From Paramesorhizobium deserti (GTDB lineage: Bacteria > Pseudomonadota > Alphaproteobacteria > Rhizobiales > Rhizobiaceae), in the NCBI RefSeq assembly GCF_001558695.1, contig NZ_LNTU01000001.1, positions 1,116,001-1,180,000 on the forward strand: 64,000 nucleotides of DNA, read 5' to 3'. The notes below the pieces were generated by a model. The model saw only the letters and a list, made by a program, of their open reading frames with translations, did not search any database and was not told the DNA's origin. Below are positions 16,231 through 25,679 of the stretch, in pieces. The position numbers and the translations under genes are program-made. Within the stretch, counting starts at the first letter, position 1. Every line of letters begins with the position of its first letter.

Positions 16231-17178
16231 TCAGAAGGGCGAATCCGGGAAATAGAATTCGTTGGCGTTGTCCTTGGTGATCAGGGTGGCATCGAGGATG
16301 TAATTGCCGCGCACCGGCACCTGGTCGTGGAAGTTGCCGGCCGTCAGCTCCATGGCCGTGGCGATCATTGCCGGCGGATAGAGCACGTCGACCGGGATCA
16401 TGCTGTCGCCGTCGGCGACCCGCTTGATCATATCCTTCATGCCGGCGCCGCCGACGACGAATTTGATGTCGCTACGGTTCGCCTGCTGGATGGCTTCGAG
16501 AACGCCGACGGCCATGTCGTCATCCTGGCACCAGACGGCGTCGATCTTCTTGTATTTGGCGAGATAGTCCTGCATCACCTTGAAGGCATCATCGCGCGAC
16601 CAGTTGCCGAACTGGCGATCGAGCACATTGATGTCGCTTCCCTGGATCGCCTCGTCGAAGCCCTTCTGGCGTTCCTCGTCGATAACGATCGGCAGGCCGC
16701 GGATGACGACGACGTCACCCTTGCCGCCAAGCTCCTTCTTGATGTACTCGCCGGCGACGCGGCCGAGCTCGGGGTTGTTGCCGGCGACATAGAGGTCCTG
16801 GATCGTCTGGTCGGACAATGCCCGGTCGACGACAGTGACGAAGATGCCCTTTTCCTTCACCTGCCGGATCGGGTCGGTCAGCTCGTCGGAATTGTGCGGC
16901 AGGGTGACGAGCGCATCAATGCCCTGTGCCGTCAGATCCTCCAGCGCATTGGCCTGGCTGGCGCCATCCGGCGAGGTCTTCACCGTGATCTTCAGCCCGG
17001 GATAGCGGGCTTCCAGCGTCTTCTTCGCCCGTTCGGCATGATAGACCACGCCGCCGGTCCAGCCATGGTCGGCGGCCGGAATGGAAACGGCGATGTTGAC
17101 TTGCTTGTCCTGCGCCTGCGCCCCCATGGCAACCGACGCAAGCGCGAAGGCCGCCAAACCCATCAAAATGTTTCTCAT
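16231..17178 (-). CDS. Periplasmic sugar-binding protein (RbsB-like)
   Basis: 315 residues with a cleavable signal peptide (about 1-22, ending AQA) and a type I periplasmic-binding fold: VNIAVSIPAADHGWTGGVV, then ALEDLTAQGIDALVTLP and a second lobe with VWCQDDDMAVGVLEAI. It delivers a sugar to the permease and ATPase encoded just upstream. The sugar is not predictable from sequence alone. GGGAGAGAG directly precedes ATG 17178. A 148-nt gap containing a hairpin separates it from the permease gene. Confidence 0.9.
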   Translation of the reverse strand: MRNILMGLAAFALASVAMGAQAQDKQVNIAVSIPAADHGWTGGVVYHAERAKKTLEARYPGLKITVKTSPDGASQANALEDLTAQGIDALVTLPHNSDELTDPIRQVKEKGIFVTVVDRALSDQTIQDLYVAGNNPELGRVAGEYIKKELGGKGDVVVIRGLPIVIDEERQKGFDEAIQGSDINVLDRQFGNWSRDDAFKVMQDYLAKYKKIDAVWCQDDDMAVGVLEAIQQANRSDIKFVVGGAGMKDMIKRVADGDSMIPVDVLYPPAMIATAMELTAGNFHDQVPVRGNYILDATLITKDNANEFYFPDSPF

Positions 17179-17193
17179 CTCTCTCTCCCTAGA

Positions 17194-17232
17194 GCATGAT
17201 CCTGAAAATCGAAATTTTTCGATAGATCATGC
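17194..17232. repeat. Rhizobial-type palindrome between permease and binding-protein genes
   Basis: GCATGATC at 17194-17201 pairs with GATCATGC at 17225-17232, with a partly complementary AT-rich interior. This is the common GCATGATC...GATCATGC palindrome of rhizobial genomes. Inside an operon it would form an mRNA hairpin 16 nt before the binding-protein start. Confidence 0.7.
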
Positions 17233-17325
17233 GGCTTTCAACAAGGGCCTCTCTGACGAATGGCGGCCGGCCCCTTTGCCGCCTCTCCTCCACGGCGGTC
17301 GTCAATCCAACGACCGCACTCGAAC

Positions 17326-18324
17326 TCACCGTCGCCCGAGCGAGCGCTGGATCAGCATGGCGATGATGATGATCGCCCCCTGAACAGCGCCGATGAGATA
17401 TTCGCTGACGAGATCGGAAAGCACCATGATGTTGCCGACCATCTCCAATATCAGCGCGCCGCAGATCGTGCCCCATATACGCCCGACGCCACCGCGCAGG
17501 GCGGTGCCGCCGATGACCACGGCCGTGATCGCCTGCAATTCCCACAACAGTCCCGTCGTCGGCGTGGCGGCGCCGAGCCTCGGCACGTAGACGAGCACGG
17601 CAGTGGCCACACAGAGGCCCTGGATGACATAGGTCAATGTGCGAACCCGGTTGACCGAAATGCCGGAATAGCGCGCCACCTCCTCGTTGGAACCGACGGC
17701 CGTGACATGGCGGCCGAAGCGGGTCCGGTAGAAGATGAAGGCGCCAACGACCGCCACCACCAGGATGACGATGACGGGGATCGGCACCCCGAGCAGATTG
17801 CTGAAATAAACCGGGCGATAGGCGGCGCGCAGCTCCTGCGATTTGATGGCGATGGACCCGCCCTCCGCCAGATAGATCGTCAGCGCGCGGAAGATGCCCA
17901 TCGTGCCGAGCGTCACGATGAACGGCTCTATCCGGCCCAATGTGGTTATCAGCCCGTTGGCGAGCCCGCACAGCGCGCCGACTGCGAGGGCGAGCAGCAT
18001 GGCGGCGGCGATCATCCCGACATCGCTTGCGATCAAGCCGGTGTTGAGGAAGAGGATCATCGTGCCGGCGACGAAGGCCGACATGGAGCCCACGGAAAGA
18101 TCGAGCCCGCCCGCCGAAATAACGAATGTCGCGCCCACCGCGATGATGGCGATGAAGGCGCTGCGGGTGACGACATTGAGCAGATTGTCGATCCCGACGA
18201 AATTCGGATTGACCATGGCGCCGAACGCGAACAGCACCGCCAGCGCAACGAAAGGCGCGACGGCCCGCAGATCGATGTCGCCCAGGGATCGCCTGGCGGT
18301 CTGTGCTGCCGTGGTATTGCTCAT
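17326..18324 (-). CDS. Sugar ABC transporter permease (RbsC-like)
   Basis: 332-residue inner-membrane permease of the BPD_transp_2/RbsC family with about eight to ten helices. The family block GTMILFLNTGLI and the signature LGRIEPFIVTLGTMGIFRAL followed by GGTALRGGVGRIWGTICGAL are clear. Its ATG overlaps the stop of the ATPase gene (ATGA at 18321-18324). It forms a homodimer in known systems. Confidence 0.92.
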   Translation of the reverse strand: MSNTTAAQTARRSLGDIDLRAVAPFVALAVLFAFGAMVNPNFVGIDNLLNVVTRSAFIAIIAVGATFVISAGGLDLSVGSMSAFVAGTMILFLNTGLIASDVGMIAAAMLLALAVGALCGLANGLITTLGRIEPFIVTLGTMGIFRALTIYLAEGGSIAIKSQELRAAYRPVYFSNLLGVPIPVIVILVVAVVGAFIFYRTRFGRHVTAVGSNEEVARYSGISVNRVRTLTYVIQGLCVATAVLVYVPRLGAATPTTGLLWELQAITAVVIGGTALRGGVGRIWGTICGALILEMVGNIMVLSDLVSEYLIGAVQGAIIIIAMLIQRSLGRR

Positions 18325-19877
18325 GCACTTTCCGCCACCAGGGCGGCCTCCCTCATTGTTGCGCCGGTGGCGAGCACGACGATTTCAGCTTCCGTCATGT
18401 GCTCGCCCGTAACCTCCCCGGCGATCTCCCCATTCCGCATGACGATGATGCGGTCGCAAATGCCGATCAGCTCCGGCATTTCCGACGAAATGACGATAAC
18501 GGCCTTTCCCTCGGCTGCAAGGCCGTTGATGAATTTATAGATCTGCTCCTTGGTGCCTATATCGATGCCGCGCGTCGGCTCGTCGATCACGACGATCTCG
18601 GGGCCGAGCAGCATCATCTTGGCGAGCAGCAGCTTCTGCTGGTTGCCGCCGGAAAGCTGGCCGGCGAGAAGATCGCGGCTGCGCGTGCGGATATCGAAAT
18701 CCCGGACCGCCCGGTCGAGCGCCTCATCCTCGCGTTTGCGGTCGATCAGCAGGCCGCGCACGAACCGGTCGAGCCCGGCCAGGGTGAGATTGATCTTCAG
18801 ATTTTGCGCAAGCAGCAGGCCCTTGCCTTTGCGGTCTTCGCTCAAATAGACGATGCCTGCCTTCATGCTCTCGTTGACATTCCGGAAATGTACCGGGCTG
18901 CCGTTCTGGCGAACGGTGCCATGGGCCGGACGAAGCCCGAGGATACCTTCCAGCAGCTCCGTCCTGCCGGCGCCAATCAGCCCGGCAAAGCCGAGAATCT
19001 CGCCGCGCTTCAACGAAAAACTCGCATTTCTGACGAAACCCGGCACGCTCATATTCTCGATTTCGAGAACGGTTTCGCCGGCCTTCACTTCAGCGCGATC
19101 TGGATAGAGCTTCGACACGTCGCGGCCGACCATCAGGCGGGCCATGTCCACCGGTTCGAGGTCGGCCGCCTCATAGGTGCCGACCAGTTGCCCGTCACGC
19201 AGAACCGTGATGCGGTCGGCGATGGTCTTCACCTCGGGCAGCCGGTGGGAAATATAGAGGATCGCCGCGTCCTTTCCCTTGATCGCATCGATCACCTTGA
19301 GGAGCGCCTTGGTCTCGACCGGGGTGAGCGAGGCCGTCGGCTCGTCGAAGATGACGATCTGGTGCGGGACAAGCAAGGCACGGGCGATCTGGACGAGCTG
19401 GCGCTGGGCGATCGACAGGCGGTGGACCACCGTTCCCGGATCGATATCGGCGCCGAGGTCGAGAACCGCGCGGTGCGCGCCTTCCGCCATGGCCCGCTCG
19501 TCGAGCACCAGGCCCTTGCGCAGCTCGCGCCCGAGATAGATGTTCTGCGCGACCGTCAGGTCGGGCGCGAGCAGGATCTCCTGATGGACGAGAACGATGC
19601 CGCGCTCTTCCGCATCGACCGGGCCGGTGAAGGTGATCTTTTCCCCATTCACCCGCAACGTGCCCTTTGAGGGCGCGAGATGGCCGGACAGGATCTTCAT
19701 CAGGGTCGACTTGCCGGCCCCGTTCTCGCCGATGATGGCGTGCACCTCCCCCCGCTTCAACTGAAGGCCGATATCCCGCAGCACCTCGACGGGCCCGAAG
19801 GATTTCGAGATGCTTGTCGCCTCGAGCAGGATATTGCCGGCGGGTTCCGCCGGCGCGGGGGAAGGAGCTTTGCTCAT
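18321..19877 (-). CDS. Sugar ABC transporter ATP-binding protein, two ABC domains (RbsA-like)
   Basis: 518 residues with tandem ABC domains. Domain 1 has Walker A GENGAGKST, a degenerate signature RLSIAQRQLV and Walker B VIFDEPTA. Domain 2 has a weak Walker A (GLIGAGRTEL), signature QLSGGNQQK and Walker B VVIDEPTRGID, the usual RbsA asymmetry. ATG 19877 is chosen because it overlaps the upstream stop (ATGA at 19874-19877); an earlier ATG at 19892 lies inside the dehydrogenase gene. Confidence 0.92.
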   Translation of the reverse strand: MSKAPSPAPAEPAGNILLEATSISKSFGPVEVLRDIGLQLKRGEVHAIIGENGAGKSTLMKILSGHLAPSKGTLRVNGEKITFTGPVDAEERGIVLVHQEILLAPDLTVAQNIYLGRELRKGLVLDERAMAEGAHRAVLDLGADIDPGTVVHRLSIAQRQLVQIARALLVPHQIVIFDEPTASLTPVETKALLKVIDAIKGKDAAILYISHRLPEVKTIADRITVLRDGQLVGTYEAADLEPVDMARLMVGRDVSKLYPDRAEVKAGETVLEIENMSVPGFVRNASFSLKRGEILGFAGLIGAGRTELLEGILGLRPAHGTVRQNGSPVHFRNVNESMKAGIVYLSEDRKGKGLLLAQNLKINLTLAGLDRFVRGLLIDRKREDEALDRAVRDFDIRTRSRDLLAGQLSGGNQQKLLLAKMMLLGPEIVVIDEPTRGIDIGTKEQIYKFINGLAAEGKAVIVISSEMPELIGICDRIIVMRNGEIAGEVTGEHMTEAEIVVLATGATMREAALVAESA

Positions 19878-21049
19878 CCGACCTTGGTCCATTGGTTGCC
19901 GGCCTTGGAAGAGGCAACGGCGGCTTCGATGAACTGCATGCCGACAAGCCCGTCCCTTACCGTCGGGAAGATCACATCCTTGCCCGGCTTCTCGCCTTTG
20001 CGGGCCGCCTGAATGGCAAGGGCGGCTTCCGCGTAGATATTGGCGAAACCCTCAAGGTAGCCTTCCGGATGCCCGGCCGGAACACGGGTGACCCGCGCGG
20101 CTTCCGGCCAGGCACCCGCGCCCCCGCGTGTAAGCAGTTGCTTCGGCTCGCCGAAACGGGTGAACCAGAGATAGTTCGGGTCGGCCTGCGTCCATTCGAG
20201 CCCACCCTTGGTGCCATAGACGCGCAGCTTCAGGCCGTTCTCATTGCCGACCGCGACCTGGCTCGCCCAAAGCATGCCCTTGGCGCCACCCTTCCAGCGC
20301 AAGAGAATCTGCACATCGTCATCGAGCTGCCGGCCCTCGACGAAGGTGGTGAGCTGCGCCAGCAGTTCATCGAGCTCCAGCCCGCTGACGAAACAGGCGA
20401 GATTATAGGCATGCGTGCCGATATCGCCGATGCAGCCGCCGGCGCCGGAACGCTTCGGATCGGTGCGCCATTCCGCCTGCTTGCTGCCGGAAGCCTCGGC
20501 CCGCTCGGTCAGCCAGTCCTGCGGATATTCGGCCTGGACCAGGCGAATCTCGCCCAGCTCGCCCTTCTCGACCATGGCGCGAGCCTGGCGGATCATGGGA
20601 TAGCCCGTGTAGTTATGCGTGACGGCGAAGACCTTGCCGGTCTTGTCGACGAGATCGACGAGTTCCTTCGCTTCCGCAACATTGAGCGTCAGCGGCTTGT
20701 CGCAGATGACGTGGATGCCCGCCTCGAGGAATGCCTTCGCCGCCGGCGCATGCATATGGTTGGGCGTGACGATGGCGACCGCCTCGATGCCATCGGGCCG
20801 GGCGGCTTCCGCCTTCGCCATCTCCTCGAAGGAGCCATAGGCGCGGTCGGGCGCGATGCCGAGCTCGCGGGCGGATGCCCGCGCCCGTTCCGGGTCGGAG
20901 GAAAGGGCGCCGGCCACCAGCTCGTACTGGTCGTCGATGCGCGAGGCGATGCGGTGCACCGCGCCGATGAAGGCGCCCTGGCCGCCGCCGACCATGCCTA
21001 AGCGAATGCGGTCCGCGCCCTGTTCCTGCCTGCTTGCTTCAATCGTCAT
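19874..21049 (-). CDS. Gfo/Idh/MocA family sugar dehydrogenase
   Basis: 391-residue NAD(P)-dependent oxidoreductase. The N-terminal Rossmann fold carries RLGMVGGGQGAFIGAVH, the conserved catalytic-lysine block is CDKPLTLNVAEAKEL, and GGCIGDIGTHAYNLA is the substrate-domain motif with the catalytic His. It probably oxidises the sugar taken up by the adjacent transporter, possibly at C3; that is inferred. It lies 14 nt after the isomerase gene and overlaps the ATPase gene. Confidence 0.9.
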   Translation of the reverse strand: MTIEASRQEQGADRIRLGMVGGGQGAFIGAVHRIASRIDDQYELVAGALSSDPERARASARELGIAPDRAYGSFEEMAKAEAARPDGIEAVAIVTPNHMHAPAAKAFLEAGIHVICDKPLTLNVAEAKELVDLVDKTGKVFAVTHNYTGYPMIRQARAMVEKGELGEIRLVQAEYPQDWLTERAEASGSKQAEWRTDPKRSGAGGCIGDIGTHAYNLACFVSGLELDELLAQLTTFVEGRQLDDDVQILLRWKGGAKGMLWASQVAVGNENGLKLRVYGTKGGLEWTQADPNYLWFTRFGEPKQLLTRGGAGAWPEAARVTRVPAGHPEGYLEGFANIYAEAALAIQAARKGEKPGKDVIFPTVRDGLVGMQFIEAAVASSKAGNQWTKVG

Positions 21050-21063
21050 GTACCAAGTCCTTT

Positions 21064-22119
21064 TTATTTCAGGCCGAGCATCTTGCGGTTGGCGACGTCA
21101 TCGGTGCCCGCGCCGGCGAAATCGTCGAATGCATGTTCGGTGACGCGGATGATGTGCGCCTTGATGAACTCGGCCCCTTCGCGCGCGCCATCCTCGGGAT
21201 GCTTCAAGGCGCACTCCCATTCGAGCACGGCCCAGCTGTCATAATCGTAAGCGGTGAGCTTGGAGAAGATCGACCCGAAATCGACCTGGCCGTCGCCCAG
21301 CGAACGGAAGCGCCCGGCACGGTTCACCCAGTTCTGAAACCCGCCATAGACACCCTGGCGGCCGGTCGGGTTGAACTCGGCATCCTTCACATGGAAGGCT
21401 TTGATGCGCTCGTGATAGATGTCGATATAATCGAGATAATCGAGCTGCTGCAGCACGAAATGCGAGGGATCGTAGAGCAGGTTCGCCCGAGCGTGGTTCT
21501 TCACGCGATCGAGGAACATCTCGTAGGAAATGCCGTCATGCAGGTCCTCGCCGGGATGAATCTCGTAGCAGATATCGACGCCGTGCTCCTCGGCATAGTC
21601 GAGGATGGGATGCCAGCGCCGCGCCAGCTCGTCGAAGGCGGTCTCGACCAGACCGGCGGGGCGCTGCGGCCAGGGATAGACATAGGGCCATGCCAGCGCG
21701 CCGGAGAAGGTGGCGTGGGCGTTGAGCCCGAAATGCTTCGATGCGCGGATGGCACGCTTGACCTGATCGATCGCCCATTCGGTGCGAGCCTGCGGATTGC
21801 CCCTGACCTCGGGCGCGGCAAAGCCGTCGAAAGCAATGTCATAGGCCGGATGGACGGCGACGAGCTGTCCCTGCAGATGCGTGGAGAGTTCGGTGATCTC
21901 CAGGCCGTGGCTTGCCGCCACACCCTTGATCTCGTCGCAATAGTCCTTGGAATCCGAAGCCTTCACCAGGTCGAAAAGGCGCGCATCCCACGAGGGGATC
22001 TGCACGCCCTTGTAGCCGAGCGAGGCAGCCCATTTGCAGATGGAATCGAATGAATTGAAAGGTGCGGCATCCCCTGCGAACTGCGCCAGGAAAATAGCCG
22101 GTCCCTTGATTGTCTTCAT
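21064..22119 (-). CDS. Sugar phosphate isomerase/epimerase (AP-endonuclease 2-like TIM barrel)
   Basis: 351 residues of the xylose isomerase-like TIM-barrel superfamily. Metal-ligand type residues are seen in YEIHPGED, LLYDPSHF, AFHVKDAEF and AVLEWECALKH, in the order expected for Glu, Asp/His, His and Glu ligands. Members paired with Gfo/Idh/MocA dehydrogenases act on oxidised sugars, for example as 3-keto-sugar isomerases or lyases; the exact reaction here is unknown. GAGGAGA precedes ATG 22119. The 110-nt gap to xylG could hold a promoter, none clear. Confidence 0.88.
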   Translation of the reverse strand: MKTIKGPAIFLAQFAGDAAPFNSFDSICKWAASLGYKGVQIPSWDARLFDLVKASDSKDYCDEIKGVAASHGLEITELSTHLQGQLVAVHPAYDIAFDGFAAPEVRGNPQARTEWAIDQVKRAIRASKHFGLNAHATFSGALAWPYVYPWPQRPAGLVETAFDELARRWHPILDYAEEHGVDICYEIHPGEDLHDGISYEMFLDRVKNHARANLLYDPSHFVLQQLDYLDYIDIYHERIKAFHVKDAEFNPTGRQGVYGGFQNWVNRAGRFRSLGDGQVDFGSIFSKLTAYDYDSWAVLEWECALKHPEDGAREGAEFIKAHIIRVTEHAFDDFAGAGTDDVANRKMLGLK

Positions 22120-22229
22120 GGTTTTCTCTCCTCGATCGTCTGCAAAGCGTGGGCTGAGTTCGCCTTCACTTCATTTTAATTGGAAATCGTTGGCGGGACA
22201 GAGGGGGATGGTGCACAATAGTTCCATTT

Positions 22230-23018
<789 letters not shown>

Positions 23019-23032
23019 GGTCTCCTCCAAGC

Positions 23033-24352
23033 CTACGATATGCGGCGGCGATAGAGCGTATCAAGCCACACGGCGATCACCAACACGACACCGACCACGA
23101 TATTCTGCAAGGGCGTATCAAGGCCGAGCAGCACCATGCCCGATGAGAGCGACTGCATCATCACAGCACCGAGCATGGCCCCGGCGATCGTGCCGATGCC
23201 GCCGCCGAGCGAGGTGCCGCCGATAACGGCGGCGGCAATGGTGAGCAACTCGTCGAGCGTGCCCTGCGCATTGGTGGCGGCGTTGAGGCGGGCGGTCGAG
23301 ATCGCCGCCGAAATGGCGCAGAGAACGCCCATCAGCATGAAGATCTTGGTGATCACCCATTTGGTGTTGATGCCGGCCAGCTCCGCCGCTTCCGGATTGC
23401 CGCCAAGCGCGAAAACATAGCGGCCGAACCGCGTGCGCGTGGTCAGGAATGTCATCACGATGCCGACAGCGACGGCGATCAGCACGGGAATGGCAATGCC
23501 ATGCGCGATGAAGAGGCCGCCTTCGGGAACGGTGATATCGTGCTCCTCGGCATATCTCCTGACGATGCCCGACGGCCAGGGATAGGAATTGGCGATCGCC
23601 ACGGCGCCAAGCACCAGGGCGCTACCGACCGCCGCCAGCAGGACCTCGGCCCATATCGGGCGGCGGGGGAAGTTGAAACGCTTGCGCTGCCGTCGCGCAT
23701 TGACGATGTAGGCGATGATGCCGAGACAGGCGACGGCGGCAACGACCCAGCTCCACGTCGCGCCGATCGACCCGCTGGGCCCGCCGCCCATCAGGCGGAA
23801 GGTGGCGTCCATCGGCGCGACGGTGCGCCCCGACGTGACCCACCAGGCGGCACCGCGCCAGACGAGTAATCCGCCGAGCGTCACGATGAAGGATGGAACG
23901 CCGAGAAAGGCGATGATGAAGCCCTGCAGGCCGCCGATCGCCGCGCCGACGAGGATGCCGAAGGCGAGGGTGACGATCCACGTGGCCGGATTGCCGAAGC
24001 CCAGCACCTGCGGCAACAGTTCGGCCTGCGTCACGCCCATGATCATGCCGACGAAACCGAGAATGGAGCCGACGGAGAGGTCGATATTGCGGGTGACGAT
24101 GACCAGCACCATGCCGGTGGCCATGACGGCGATGGACGCCGTCTGCACCGACAGGTTCCACAGATTGCGCGGCGTCAGGAACAGCCCGCCGGAGAGGACA
24201 TGAAAGACGATCCAGATGATCAGCATGGCGAGGATCATGCCCAGGAGACGGGTATCGAGCTCCGTCGCCTTGAAGAACCGCGCGATGATGCCAAGTTCAG
24301 CCGCTCGAGCCCCGTCGGTCGAGTTGGACCCAGTGCTCGCAATATCGCTCAT
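23033..24352 (-). CDS. xylH: Xylose ABC transporter permease
   Basis: 439-residue permease of the RbsC/XylH family, with about ten membrane helices and the longer mid-protein loop ([18 protein letters not shown]) typical of XylH. Family blocks include [36 protein letters not shown] and [22 protein letters not shown] 24352 has GGGAGGGG upstream and is preferred to a start nine codons earlier. It is the middle gene of xylF-xylH-xylG. Confidence 0.93.
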   Translation of the reverse strand: MSDIASTGSNSTDGARAAELGIIARFFKATELDTRLLGMILAMLIIWIVFHVLSGGLFLTPRNLWNLSVQTASIAVMATGMVLVIVTRNIDLSVGSILGFVGMIMGVTQAELLPQVLGFGNPATWIVTLAFGILVGAAIGGLQGFIIAFLGVPSFIVTLGGLLVWRGAAWWVTSGRTVAPMDATFRLMGGGPSGSIGATWSWVVAAVACLGIIAYIVNARRQRKRFNFPRRPIWAEVLLAAVGSALVLGAVAIANSYPWPSGIVRRYAEEHDITVPEGGLFIAHGIAIPVLIAVAVGIVMTFLTTRTRFGRYVFALGGNPEAAELAGINTKWVITKIFMLMGVLCAISAAISTARLNAATNAQGTLDELLTIAAAVIGGTSLGGGIGTIAGAMLGAVMMQSLSSGMVLLGLDTPLQNIVVGVVLVIAVWLDTLYRRRIS

Positions 24353-24426
24353 GCTGCCCCTCCCACGGGCTGCGGACAATTCGGGGCAGGCGCCGCGGCT
24401 TTCAATACCGCGGCGCTTGCCGTCCT

Positions 24427-25467
24427 TTAGTTGCAGGCAGCTACGCTGCCGGACGCGACGCCCTGGCAGACGACGTCCTTCGTTACCCAGCCGGCGTCGA
24501 TGACGACGTTGAGATTGTCCTTGGTGATCGGCACGGGCTTGAGGAAGATGGAATTCATCTCGACGCCCCGCGGGCCGCCGCTGAATTTCTCTACGCCTTC
24601 GATCTCTTCCATCTTCTTGCCGTCGGCAAGCTGCGAAGCGATATTCGCGGCATTCTTCCCGAGTTCGCGGCTGTCCTTCCAGACGGAGACGGTCTGCGTG
24701 CCGAGCGCGATGCGGTTGAGCGCAGCGAAATCCGCGTCCTGGCCGGAGACCGGCACGGAACCGGCAAGCCCCTGCGCCGAAAGCGCGGCGATCGCGCCGC
24801 CGGCCGTGCCGTCATTGGAGGCCACGACCGCATCCACCTCGTTGTTGTTGGCGGTCAGGATCTGCTCCATGTTCTTCTGCGCATTGGCGGGCAGCCAGCC
24901 ATCGGTATAGGCCTCACCGACATTCTTGATCTTGCCGGCGTCGATCGCCTCCTTCAGGACTTCCATCTGCCCGGCAAACAGGAAATCGGCATTGGGATCG
25001 GCGGCATTGCCCTTGATGAAGGCGTAGTTGCCCTCGGGCTGGACCTCGAAGACGGCACGCGCCTGCATGCGGCCGACTTCCTTGTTGTCGAAGGTGATGT
25101 AGAAGGCATCCGGATTTTCGATCAGGCGGTCATAGCCGATGACGGGAATGCCCTCGTCGACTGCTTTCTGCACGGCGGGGCCGATAGCGTCGGAATCCTG
25201 CGCCAGGATGATCAGCGCGTTGGCCCCTTGCGAAATGAGGCTCTCGACATCCGTCAACTGCTTTGCCGCCGAGGACTGTGCGTCGGCGGAGATATATTTG
25301 TCGCCATTGGCCTCGAGCGCGGCCTTGATCGCCGCCTCGTCCGTCTTCCAGCGCTCCTCCTGGAAATTCGACCAGGAGACGCCGACGACCTTGTCCTTGG
25401 CGAAAACGGGCCCCGCGAAAGACACGGCAAAGACTGCGCCCGCGAGAGCTGCTGCGTACTTCTTCAT
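24427..25467 (-). CDS. xylF: D-xylose-binding periplasmic protein
   Basis: 346 residues with a signal peptide (about 1-23, cleaved after VFA) and a type I binding fold close to Xyl[55 protein letters not shown] and [15 protein letters not shown]. It captures xylose for XylHG. ATG 25467 has GGGGAGG 7 nt upstream; an in-frame start at 25494 lies in a palindrome. A strong promoter (TTGACA) with an overlapping dyad precedes it. Confidence 0.94.
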   Translation of the reverse strand: MKKYAAALAGAVFAVSFAGPVFAKDKVVGVSWSNFQEERWKTDEAAIKAALEANGDKYISADAQSSAAKQLTDVESLISQGANALIILAQDSDAIGPAVQKAVDEGIPVIGYDRLIENPDAFYITFDNKEVGRMQARAVFEVQPEGNYAFIKGNAADPNADFLFAGQMEVLKEAIDAGKIKNVGEAYTDGWLPANAQKNMEQILTANNNEVDAVVASNDGTAGGAIAALSAQGLAGSVPVSGQDADFAALNRIALGTQTVSVWKDSRELGKNAANIASQLADGKKMEEIEGVEKFSGGPRGVEMNSIFLKPVPITKDNLNVVIDAGWVTKDVVCQGVASGSVAACN

Positions 25468-25553
25468 GACATTCCTCCCCAGTGCACTCGGCACTTAAAA
25501 ATATGATCTCGGACGATCATTACCTGCCCCTCCGTTGGCAGGTCGGCCTTTTA

Positions 25554-25600
25554 TTTCGAGGCTCGAAAAAAATAGTGACTAAAATTCCTTTCCATGTCAA
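25554..25600 (-). promoter_or_regulatory. xylF promoter with overlapping operator dyad
   Basis: Minus strand -35 TTGACA (25600-25595), 17-nt spacer, -10 CACTAT (25577-25572). Just downstream, where transcription should start, is a perfect 15-nt dyad TTTCGAG-G-CTCGAAA (25554-25568). Two more dyads follow in the leader: ACCTGCC/GGCAGGT (25522-25543) and ATGATC/GATCAT (25503-25520). The first is a good candidate operator for the divergent ROK regulator. Confidence 0.6.
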
Positions 25601-25623
25601 CATCGAAAGTGGAGAGCCTAAGT

Positions 25624-25655
25624 TATTGCGATGCAATAGAAATTTTGCGACGCAA
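25624..25655 (+). promoter_or_regulatory. Tandem TTGC-N3-GCAA dyads before the ROK gene
   Basis: TATTGC-GAT-GCAATA (25624-25638) and TTGC-GAC-GCAA (25645-25655) have centres 19 bp apart. They lie 24 to 56 nt upstream of the TTG start at 25680, a position suited to autoregulation. Confidence 0.5.
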
Positions 25656-25679
25656 CGAGAATGAGGGAGGAGAAACGCC

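Noticed and set aside
17260-18540. A 426-codon plus-strand frame opposite the sugar permease
   Set aside because: Antisense to a clear RbsC-like permease; no domains and no ribosome site.
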